DNA from: Candidatus Woesearchaeota archaeon
GTDB lineage: Archaea; Nanobdellota; Nanobdellia; SCGC-AAA011-G17; GW2011-AR18
Assembly (NCBI GenBank): GCA_018303515.1
Contig: JAGVXZ010000026.1
Coordinates: forward strand, 1 to 20,835
Length of the DNA stretch: 20,835 nt
Direction: 5' to 3'
The notes beneath the pieces are model-generated. The model saw only the letters and a program-made list of their open reading frames with translations, did not search any database and had not been told where the DNA came from. Positions within the stretch are counted from its first letter, which is position 1, and every line of letters starts with the position of its first letter. Position numbers and translations under genes: made by a program. Positions 15,101 to 20,835 of the stretch are shown here, one piece after another.

Positions 15101-15707
15101 CACTACAAAATTTCCCTTCATAAAATCCTTGTTTATTTGGAATTGTTTGAACATTACAATTTGCTTTTGTAGTATATTCTGGAGTACCATCTTCTTGAAC
15201 ACAGCAACCTTTAACTGATGATCTTGATAAATCAATACACGCTTGTTCATCTTGGATATCTTCTAAAAATTGAGGTGATAAACCATAATTTTGTGCTTCA
15301 GACGTACATCTATTTTTAGTTAATAATTGAGATTGAGTTCCAATTATACAACACCCAATTTTACATTCTGGAATTACATCTAAATTATTTTCTGAAATGA
15401 ATTTTGAGGTTGGATTTCCGGAATCATCAGTAAATGCACCTTCACACTGAGCTTTTCCCATTCCGGAATAACATAATCCAGATTCTTCATCTATACAAGT
15501 ACCTGGACTACAGAATGATGTAAATGAACACGAAGTTGGAGCTTGTAATGATCCTGGTTTACAATTATTTGATTCAGTGTAAGAACAGAAATCTCCCTGA
15601 TTTGTTTCCTGGCAACAGACTGTAGGTTGTATCTCTTGTGCCGTTATTGGAATTACAGAGATTAAAACTAAACTGATAAGTAATAATGATAATATTTTTA
15701 GTTTCAT
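12108..15707 (-). CDS. Giant Cys-rich secreted protein, N-terminal 1199 residues (frameshifted gene)
   Basis: Residues 1-23 are a signal peptide. Residues about 30-270 hold many CC-x(8-14)-C modules (GCCIIGTQSQLLTKNRC, GCCVQEDGTPEYTTKANC). Residues about 298-330 have GESWCIYD and PGSRYYRSIC, with CAWTGNKC and IC-YGDCG (about 555) further on; all recur in the paralog at 16958. Hydrophobic segments lie at about 480-515. Residues about 715-835 are an Ala-rich helical insert containing three AEKAL repeats. Near 850 come another hydrophobic helix and CKPWQ (about 880), then Ig-like repeats with paired cysteines (FFVRCKDARGNAN). It is likely cell-surface and disulfide-rich, and may be a tip, adhesin or anchoring protein of the pilin-like cluster (inference). 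Its start overlaps the previous stop (ATGA). The frame ends early at 12108. Confidence 0.82.
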   Translation of the reverse strand: MKLKILSLLLISLVLISVIPITAQEIQPTVCCQETNQGDFCSYTESNNCKPGSLQAPTSCSFTSFCSPGTCIDEESGLCYSGMGKAQCEGAFTDDSGNPTSKFISENNLDVIPECKIGCCIIGTQSQLLTKNRCTSEAQNYGLSPQFLEDIQDEQACIDLSRSSVKGCCVQEDGTPEYTTKANCNVQTIPNKQGFYEGKFCSDLTFTNPICTTKARTGCLNNEDHVYWFDSCGNQEEVKTKCSYLDGTLCGDLDNDNEFTCESLHCSSSPNKDQLSVNLPDYQNQGTQEIKINDIKHGESWCIYDTQGQDDDLSGTTDPPGSRYYRSICISGQEITEPCEDFRKEYCIDASIDRDSGNIFTGSSNDNCVGSNCYTEAACVENRGQSCIDQCNTADPFTMNSGQYNDALESDAQCCIDDSKRDCAWTGNKCLPKVPLGFKHWNDDGANVCAKASQTCKAIFKCGGWNSILGTCESEMIGSSIIATTALGAGWLATSFIAGAFAAVPIFVSSSGIFGEGSKLNVFNYVGDGWHIVESSSGCLTQDFLQGANNICRGYGDCGIDYNHLATSLGEQPWGLTYSGLDYTKSINSEITEALAEIAGSKDGDWKLKKYEISHESLGDEKWRVPGKFQGPPDRDKGTEFIDTRLKLSSVPNGFYRFFFGQSGEFSWNSPLTYQIGVSAALYGLGGFGGLGGSGFELLGTTPLGKPVVGIWHFMSNQFSTPATPTAAPAAVVPAATSTAAPAAIVELEAAEKALEAAADAAREALAEEASAFDLVKATTEEEALEAAAAEATVKRGVAEKALAEKALAEKALAKAEATAAAPAGSAGDVAGAEATATTPTGAGATIGEALSTAAWIYMVYNLVDIIAEEIKEVEVKTFCKPWQAPTKIAPVTYNLGNLNLKSEDQCELCNQEFYLNKDGKPLSVNAFKKCSEYRCKSLGASCELVNQGSEEEKCVSVGHDDVIAPLITVFKEGFSPQIDKEKIKEIKGEGFRIGERENPVKLPIYQKITLGIQTNEPAQCKMSLDHSKSFDEMDETYFGSNSFKYFHTQDIVFPQQGNKTLDEVFTINGEGNYEFFVRCKDARGNANERDYVIEFQIDQSPDLTAPRIEFISFGENNEEQSTDVYLMYGTTTIPQTILFTNEPSYCSWSTIDEPYNAMAQNQQNVCSTTTLNSMGFYECSFAQNPAPNVGLPVEAGDI
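13267..13311 (-). repeat. Three perfect 15-bp tandem repeats in the Ala-rich segment
   Basis: The plus-strand unit GCTAATGCTTTTTCT occurs three times without mismatch (13267, 13282, 13297). In the gene it encodes repeats of Ala-Glu-Lys-Ala-Leu. Perfect identity at DNA level suggests recent expansion by slippage. Confidence 0.9.
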
Positions 15708-16459
15708 TCTTCACCTTCTATTGCAAACATAAACTTGAAATTAGAGTCTTTTTTGTTTAAGATATAAATTATATCAGGATATGGTTTGTCAACTTGTATA
15801 ATGATTCTTCCTTTCTTTTGTAACATGTAAATTAATTGTTCGAAATTACCATGTTTTGAATGGCTATTTACTATATCGTATGCTGCATTATATAGATATC
15901 CTAAAGGAGTGTCAGGAATTTCTCTGTTTATTCTTGAGAGTTTTTGTGTGACTCCATCTTTTTCTATTGTAATTGGATAATCAATTTCAAAGAGAATATT
16001 TTCTTGTAATATCTTAGCATTAACTTTTAAATTTGGATTAGTAATTGTATAACCTCTTTTACTTTCTAATAAGTCTTTTGAAATACAGCTTTTTAGTTTG
16101 TCTTGAAGTTCTTCTTGTAATTGAGATTCTACTTTTTGTAAAGGATCCATTGAATTTAGGCATTTTTCTTCATTTGGAATGTTTTGACACAAATATTTTA
16201 CGTTTTTACTTTCATATAATCTGTATTTTGTGGGGTTTTTAGAACCGCCTTGATTTGAGATTAGATTTATTGATGGAGAGATTATTTCATCTACACATTT
16301 CGTGATTTCATTTTTTATTGAATTTAATGGACCTTGGATGTAAACTTTTGGTTCTATTCCATAACCGTAATAATTCTTTGCAAAGAAAAACAGACCTGCA
16401 ACTAAAAGAATAATTATTCCAACTATTACAAAAACTGTTACTTGCCCCTTTTTTTGCAT
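15704..16459 (-). CDS. KKGQ-type membrane-anchored protein, first gene of module
   Basis: This 251-aa protein starts MQKKGQVTVFVIVGIIILLV, a class III-like signal with possible cleavage after G5, followed by a membrane helix to about residue 28 and a large external domain. The motifs NPTKYRLYES, LCQNIPNEEKCLNS and the closing FKFMFAIEGEE recur in the truncated gene at the right edge (PTKYLDYKG, LCQNIPNEKKCLNS, YIFYFAIENE), so they are paralogs. In both modules this gene directly precedes a giant Cys-rich gene, here with a 4-nt stop/start overlap, so the two products probably act together. No enzyme motif is seen. A TATA-like box about 30 nt upstream of the ATG makes this the first gene of a six-gene operon. 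Confidence 0.8.
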   Translation of the reverse strand: MQKKGQVTVFVIVGIIILLVAGLFFFAKNYYGYGIEPKVYIQGPLNSIKNEITKCVDEIISPSINLISNQGGSKNPTKYRLYESKNVKYLCQNIPNEEKCLNSMDPLQKVESQLQEELQDKLKSCISKDLLESKRGYTITNPNLKVNAKILQENILFEIDYPITIEKDGVTQKLSRINREIPDTPLGYLYNAAYDIVNSHSKHGNFEQLIYMLQKKGRIIIQVDKPYPDIIYILNKKDSNFKFMFAIEGEE

Positions 16460-16480
16460 TATTAAAATTAAATTAGATTA

Positions 16481-16496
16481 AAACGGTTTATATTAC
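16481..16496 (-). promoter_or_regulatory. TATA-like box for the surface operon
   Basis: The minus strand contains AGTAATATAAACCG, centred about 28 nt upstream of the ATG at 16459. It overlaps the stop codon of the small gene at 16493-16696. No Shine-Dalgarno precedes the ATG. Confidence 0.45.
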
Positions 16497-16696
16497 TTTC
16501 GTTTGTTTTTATAATCTTCTTTCTTTGTTTTTAAATAAAATTCTGGGGAGAATTTAAACTGTCTTGTATTTTGAATTGAAGAATTAATAATAATATTCTG
16601 TTGTCTAGACCATTCTTTGGAATCTGTTCTTTTCATGTAGTCTACCCAGTATTCTACATACCATAGCCTTGATTTTTTATTTTTTTCTAAGTCCAT
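16493..16696 (-). CDS. Hypothetical 67-aa basic protein
   Basis: I do not recognise this gene. The 67-aa product is basic and cytoplasmic, with three Trp and an aromatic-rich helix (RLWYVEYWVDYMKRTDSKEW). A polar middle follows (SRQQNIIINSSIQNTRQFKF), then a Lys-rich tail. Such composition is unlikely in random AT-rich sequence, which supports a real gene. It starts 31 nt after the stop of the 54-aa gene upstream, and the two may form a small operon between the two surface modules. It has no signal peptide, unlike its neighbours, so it is probably unrelated to or only regulatory for them. Confidence 0.6.
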   Translation of the reverse strand: MDLEKNKKSRLWYVEYWVDYMKRTDSKEWSRQQNIIINSSIQNTRQFKFSPEFYLKTKKEDYKNKRK

Positions 16697-16727
16697 TTTT
16701 GTTTGTAATAAATAATTTTCTCTTCTT

Positions 16728-16892
16728 TTATATTCTCTTTAAACAATAATCAAATATCTTTAGAGAATCTAAAAAATTAAAAACAAATTCGTCAAGTTCA
16801 TTCTTTGTTTTTTTCAGTTCTATTGTTTTTGGGTCAAGGAATTTTATCATAAAAACCTTATTGTTTTTAGAATTTATATCTATTATTGTCAT
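16728..16892 (-). CDS. Hypothetical 54-aa protein, leaderless
   Basis: ATG at 16892 opens 54 codons ending in TAA at 16730-16728. The product begins MTIIDINSKNNKVFMIKFLD, continues PKTIELKKTKNELDEFVFNF and ends LDSLKIFDYCLKRI. It is mostly helical after an initial beta segment, with no signal peptide. A TATA-like ATTATATTAA (16926-16917) is 26-29 nt upstream with no Shine-Dalgarno, matching the leaderless pattern used by other genes here. It is short enough to be missed by gene callers. No family is recognised. It may form a two-gene unit with the 67-aa gene. Confidence 0.5.
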   Translation of the reverse strand: MTIIDINSKNNKVFMIKFLDPKTIELKKTKNELDEFVFNFLDSLKIFDYCLKRI

Positions 16893-16916
16893 GAACCATA
16901 ATCTAGATCAATATGG

Positions 16917-16948
16917 TTAATATAATCTCCTTAAGAATTTTCGAAAAT
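16917..16948 (-). promoter_or_regulatory. TATA-like box and upstream palindrome for the 54-aa gene
   Basis: A TATA-like ATTATATTAA lies at 16926-16917. A perfect 12-bp palindrome ATTTTCGAAAAT lies at 16937-16948, about 20 bp upstream. The palindrome could be an operator, or part of the end of the giant gene's transcript. Confidence 0.35.
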
Positions 16949-16957
16949 AGTTTGAAT

Positions 16958-19900
16958 TTATCTATTTAGATAAATTGTTTTTGCTTCAAATGAATTTTTG
17001 AAGATATCACTACATAAAACTATAAATTTACTTTGAACACCAATAGGGGCAGTGTGAATTAATTTGTTTGAAGTTGAAAATGCTTGAGGTTCGTTAAATA
17101 ATTTCTCTGATGTTGAGGCATATTTACATTCTGATTCTTCATTTGTTTCTACTATCAATTGCTGCCCTGAAGTGTAAACTTTTTCCATTATTGGAAATGA
17201 ATCATCCTTTAGTAGATTAAATGAGATTGTTTTATTTGCAATGTTCTTTGCTTTATCTTCACAAACTATATTGAATAATTGCGGGTTATTTAAAGGGGTT
17301 AATCCTGAAAGTGTTAGACCTGTATGTAATATTGAACCTGTGTTTGAGAATTCAAATAATCTAGGTGATAGTGCAGATGATTGTGTTCCTCCACATGTTG
17401 CTTTTCCATCTTCTGTTCCACCTGAAGTTGTTGCTGTAATTTCTAATGTACTAAAATATCTGTTTTCTTCATTACAATCAGTTGTTAGTTCATCTTTACA
17501 TTCTAGTCCAGTTATTTCTAATTTTTTTGTTTTTGTTAGGGTGAATTCTGGTGGGTTAACTTCACTATTTCTGTTGTTATTATTATCTTCACATTTTACA
17601 AAATAATTGTAGATTCCTTCTTCAATTAAATCTGTGATAGGTAAATCACAATTATCAATACAGCCGTCTTTTGTAAATTTCATTTCTTCAAATGGAACAT
17701 TAACATTATCATATTTACAAACTTTCATAGGTTGATTTATTGGAACTAAAGTTACAAATGTTTGGTTTAAATTATTGGGCACTAGGAAGTTATTTTCATG
17801 TTTAATTTCAAATGTAGGTGGAGAGGTTGGAATTTGAGGATTAATTTCAAATTGAATTTGATAATCTACTTGTGATTCTTTACCATCATAGGTTATACAT
17901 TTAACATAATAATTTATTTCTTCACCTTGCGGAAGGTCATATGCTTGTTCAATTTCAAATTTATGATCTATTTTATTTTCTTCAGTTTTGTAAACGTATT
18001 CAATACCATCATCATAACCTGGAATTCTTTCTTCTGCAATTTTACATTGTGTTGGGAATTCTTCTGTTTTTGCAGTGTTGGTATATGTTGTAACTCCAAT
18101 TGTAATATCAGTGAAAGTTTTTATTTTAGGGCCTATTTTGTAACCGTTTTCATTATCTGGTTTTAATTCACAGGCTGTATCTTTTCCGTCATTATCTACA
18201 CATTTGTTTAAACTTAGAATATCACCTAATGGACCTATACCTGGATTTGAGGTTGCCTCTTTTGGAACACATTTATTCATTTCATCTGTTTTAATGAATT
18301 GACATCCTTGTCCTAAAGATAAACATAAGTATTGAGTACATTCATGTGTACCACCTACCGTTAAATCAGGAAGACCATTTTGTCCTGCTTCATGACATAA
18401 GTTGCAATAATTTGAATTCTTGACAGGTTGCCATGGTTTGCAGGATGATTGGATAGTTTCTGTTTCTTTGTCTCCAAACCAAGTCTCTAGTGCCCACCAT
18501 CCACCAAACAATAAAGCTGCTGCACCTGCTACTATCCAACCTATTGGATTACTTGACATTGCAGCTACTAATCCACCCCAGTAAGTGTATGTCAAATAAA
18601 TTAATCCTACTGCACCAGCTCCTCCAATTGAGCCTCTTATTTCCTGGTCTAAGTCGTCTGGAATATTATCACCTCTTTTTAATGTTAATGTACCGTTTAC
18701 TTCAAAATAACCCTCTTTATTTTCAGGTTCTGGAATTTCAGTCTTACAACCTCTAATTAATGTGTTACTACTTTTACCTGTTTTAGTATCATCCTCATCA
18801 TCAACTTCAGCATCTTTTCGAAGTTTATTTCTACTTTCACCACATGTTCTTTCAAACCCATCATCAGTCCATTCTCTATTTAATCCAAAGTCTGCACCAC
18901 AATCACCATATGATGCACAGATTGAATTCATGGAGGTTGCATATTCAGGTAAATATAACCCACAATTATCAGTACATTCCCAATCATAACCACTAGACAA
19001 AGTAGTATACCAAGCTGCTTTTTGTTTTAAAATTCCAATGCTATCACTTGAATCTTGAGTTTTAAATTTACCAGCATTACATTCTGCTTGTGGAAATGTA
19101 TTTGATTGTGTATCCGAAATGCTTGGAGCAGGAGGTGTAGAAGGTATACACACCCCATTTTCATTACCGGCCCAAATACAATCCCAAATTCTTGGATCTT
19201 CACAGCAATCTTGAGTTGTACATTCCATACAAGTTTTATCAGAGTTTTTATATCTATTTTGACGTTTTATTGCCTGGTATAAATCAGTTTTATTTTCATA
19301 GATATTCATACAAACTTCTGACCTATCTTGTGGTAATTCATCAACTTCTTCTTTTGAGTTTAAACATCTATGAATGTACTGTCTTGAACCTGGTAAGTCT
19401 CCAGCAGGACCTTCCTTTGAATCGTACCAGCACCAGCTTTCTCCGTTTCTAACTGAATTACTTCTCCCCTTTATGTAATCGGGAACTTGCATATCCTCTT
19501 TTGAACAACTTTTGTCAACACATTCTCCATTCACACATATTTGTCCATCCAGAGAATTACAAGTTGTTTCTTTTCCTGTAAATTGATTTCTAGAATCAAG
19601 AGTTTTTATTTTATTTGAAGATTCGTCACAGACTTTAATTTCATCACCTTTATTTGCTTTACATTTATTTTGGTCTGGTATATTATTACATGCTAAACTC
19701 CTAAAAAATTCACCATCACATGCAGAGTCTTGTTCCCATGTACATGCATTTCCTAATTCTCTAACGCAACAACCAAAATCTTCTTTCTTTACAAAATTGC
19801 TACATTCTTGTTCAGAGTTGGCTTGTTCTATTCTAGGATCAATTTGAAATTCAAATTTACTTTTTAAATCGTAACATCCTTTTTCCGTAGTTAATTTATA

Positions 19901-20254
19901 TTGATCTCCATAAATACAACATATTTGTTTTAAGTCTGGAAAGCTTGAACATGGACCATTTCTTTTTTCACCTGAACATTGGGAGGTTGGAACGTTTTCA
20001 AAATAAGAACCATCTTCTTTAATACAACATACAGGTTTACATTCTTGTAAATTTTCTTTTGGTACATTTCTTATCTGGCCTTCTTTACATATTGAAGCGT
20101 CAGTAGTTCCTATACATTTTCTATCATCATTTGTTTCTAAACAAGTGAAAGGAGTTTCAAATGTTGGTTCTTGTGCTAAAGCAATTGAAGAAATAAAGAT
20201 TGTACTGATTATAAGAAATATTTGAAATACTGCTTTTGATTTTATTCTATTCAT
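16958..20254 (-). CDS. Giant Cys-rich secreted protein (intact paralog)
   Basis: This 1098-aa protein has a signal peptide (residues 1-27, ending SSIALA). Residues about 35-200 carry CC modules (VCCIKEDGSYFENVPTSQC, ICCIYGDQYKLTTEKGC, GCCVRELGNACTWEQDSAC). Then come GESWCWYD with PGSRQYIHRC (about 270-300), CCEDPRIWDCIWAGN (about 350) and ICASYGDCGADFG (about 450). Two adjacent hydrophobic segments lie at about 545-588, followed by CKPWQPV (about 605). C-terminal Ig-like repeats with paired Cys (YVKCITYDG, YFVKCEDNNNN, NIVCEDKAKN) end the protein. Order and motifs match the gene at 12108-15707 plus its shifted tail, without the Ala-rich insert. Its start overlaps the preceding KKGQ-type gene by 8 nt. 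It is probably a disulfide-stabilised cell-surface protein of unknown activity. Confidence 0.85.
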   Translation of the reverse strand: MNRIKSKAVFQIFLIISTIFISSIALAQEPTFETPFTCLETNDDRKCIGTTDASICKEGQIRNVPKENLQECKPVCCIKEDGSYFENVPTSQCSGEKRNGPCSSFPDLKQICCIYGDQYKLTTEKGCYDLKSKFEFQIDPRIEQANSEQECSNFVKKEDFGCCVRELGNACTWEQDSACDGEFFRSLACNNIPDQNKCKANKGDEIKVCDESSNKIKTLDSRNQFTGKETTCNSLDGQICVNGECVDKSCSKEDMQVPDYIKGRSNSVRNGESWCWYDSKEGPAGDLPGSRQYIHRCLNSKEEVDELPQDRSEVCMNIYENKTDLYQAIKRQNRYKNSDKTCMECTTQDCCEDPRIWDCIWAGNENGVCIPSTPPAPSISDTQSNTFPQAECNAGKFKTQDSSDSIGILKQKAAWYTTLSSGYDWECTDNCGLYLPEYATSMNSICASYGDCGADFGLNREWTDDGFERTCGESRNKLRKDAEVDDEDDTKTGKSSNTLIRGCKTEIPEPENKEGYFEVNGTLTLKRGDNIPDDLDQEIRGSIGGAGAVGLIYLTYTYWGGLVAAMSSNPIGWIVAGAAALLFGGWWALETWFGDKETETIQSSCKPWQPVKNSNYCNLCHEAGQNGLPDLTVGGTHECTQYLCLSLGQGCQFIKTDEMNKCVPKEATSNPGIGPLGDILSLNKCVDNDGKDTACELKPDNENGYKIGPKIKTFTDITIGVTTYTNTAKTEEFPTQCKIAEERIPGYDDGIEYVYKTEENKIDHKFEIEQAYDLPQGEEINYYVKCITYDGKESQVDYQIQFEINPQIPTSPPTFEIKHENNFLVPNNLNQTFVTLVPINQPMKVCKYDNVNVPFEEMKFTKDGCIDNCDLPITDLIEEGIYNYFVKCEDNNNNRNSEVNPPEFTLTKTKKLEITGLECKDELTTDCNEENRYFSTLEITATTSGGTEDGKATCGGTQSSALSPRLFEFSNTGSILHTGLTLSGLTPLNNPQLFNIVCEDKAKNIANKTISFNLLKDDSFPIMEKVYTSGQQLIVETNEESECKYASTSEKLFNEPQAFSTSNKLIHTAPIGVQSKFIVLCSDIFKNSFEAKTIYLNR

Positions 20255-20835
20255 TTTCTATTGCAAAATAGAAGATATAATCGGGTTCTTCTATTACACT
20301 TACTTTATAAACCTCATGTGGAGAGCTTTGTTTTAAAACAACTAAATTTCTACCGTAACTGGATGCTGTTTCTATTGTTGTACCAAATGTACCTTCTGTT
20401 GCTTCTGCATTTAGGATTTTATTTATAAGATGAATTATTTTTCCAAGTCTTGAATTAATAATGTAATTGAATTCCCCTTTTTTTAAAGTAATTGCATCTT
20501 TACTTAATGTTAATGGAAGCTCAAGTTTTATGTTAATATTTTTATCATTGATTTTAGAGGTTATCCTTAAATCACCGTGAGTGAAAGCTTCGTTTCTTTT
20601 TTTTAACGCATCTAAACCAATACAAAAAGGTAATTTATTTTCTAATGAATTTTTTAATTGAAATTCTAAATCTTCTTTACTTAACATTGAGTTTAAACAT
20701 TTCTTTTCATTAGGGATATTTTGGCATAAGAAAGAGACTTTTTTTCCTTTATAATCTAAATATTTAGTAGGTTCTAAGAAACCACCCTGATCTGCAATTT
20801 TTGAAAGAAAAATGGAAGTTTCTTTACTGACACAC
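20247..20835 (-). CDS. KKGQ-type protein paralog, N-terminus beyond window
   Basis: The frame is open to the window edge, so the true start is outside; the internal ATG at 20687 is not the start. About 195 C-terminal residues are visible. They begin CVSKETSIFLSKIADQGG and continue PTKYLDYKG, LCQNIPNEKKCLNS, with end YIFYFAIENE. These align with the gene at 15704-16459 (NQGGSKNPTKYRLYES, LCQNIPNEEKCLNS, FMFAIEGEE). The missing N-terminus is therefore expected to carry the KKGQ membrane anchor. It overlaps the start of the giant Cys-rich gene by 8 nt, repeating the order of the other module. Confidence 0.8.
   Translation of the reverse strand, partial: CVSKETSIFLSKIADQGGFLEPTKYLDYKGKKVSFLCQNIPNEKKCLNSMLSKEDLEFQLKNSLENKLPFCIGLDALKKRNEAFTHGDLRITSKINDKNINIKLELPLTLSKDAITLKKGEFNYIINSRLGKIIHLINKILNAEATEGTFGTTIETASSYGRNLVVLKQSSPHEVYKVSVIEEPDYIFYFAIENE

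Noticed and set aside
1..20835. CRISPR arrays, insertion sequences, integrases or attachment sites
   Set aside because: No regularly spaced repeats, transposase-like proteins or terminal inverted repeats were seen. The only tandem repeat is the 15-bp coding repeat at 13267-13311.

Overview
The window looks like an AT-rich genome segment from a small-genome archaeon, most likely of the DPANN group (Woesearchaeota/Pacearchaeota-like). Four things point this way: tRNA genes with bulge-helix-bulge introns, TATA-like boxes about 26 nt upstream of many start codons (leaderless transcripts), an MJ-type S-layer protein, and a run of short secretory proteins starting MKKAQ or KKGQ with class III (type IV pilin-like) signal peptides. 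No lineage marker such as rRNA is present, so the phylum is an inference.

Region 1 (1-2644) has a truncated secreted charged helical protein, a divergently transcribed membrane-anchored winged-helix protein, an unrecognised 310-aa protein and a HIGH-motif nucleotidyltransferase. Region 2 (2671-5076) is a translation block. An intron-containing tRNA-His(GTG) sits 23 nt upstream of hisS, hisS overlaps a small DUF131-like membrane protein gene, and two unknown small genes follow. On the minus strand a tRNA-Ser(TGA) carries two introns, one at the non-canonical position 29/30 and one at 37/38, leaving an 8-nt middle exon. Both tRNAs lie directly upstream of a protein gene.

Region 3 (5207-9105) holds two paralogous single-pass exported proteins and the S-layer gene. 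The S-layer gene has its own TATA box, a leader of about 85 nt with a strong Shine-Dalgarno, and a T-rich terminator. Region 4 (9189-20835, all minus strand) is a cell-surface locus. It contains two copies of a module made of a KKGQ-type membrane-anchored protein followed by a very large cysteine-rich secreted protein. The copy at 16459-11431 continues, with stop/start overlaps, into four pilin-like genes; the other copy enters from the right edge of the window. Two small leaderless genes separate the modules. The large gene of the 16459-11431 copy is split by a frameshift near 12108-12119, while its paralog at 16958-20254 is intact.

The most notable items are the two-intron tRNA-Ser, the tRNA-His/hisS linkage with an unusual U73, and the duplicated Cys-rich/pilin-like locus. 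That locus is the best candidate here for an undescribed surface apparatus. Its function is not known from the sequence.
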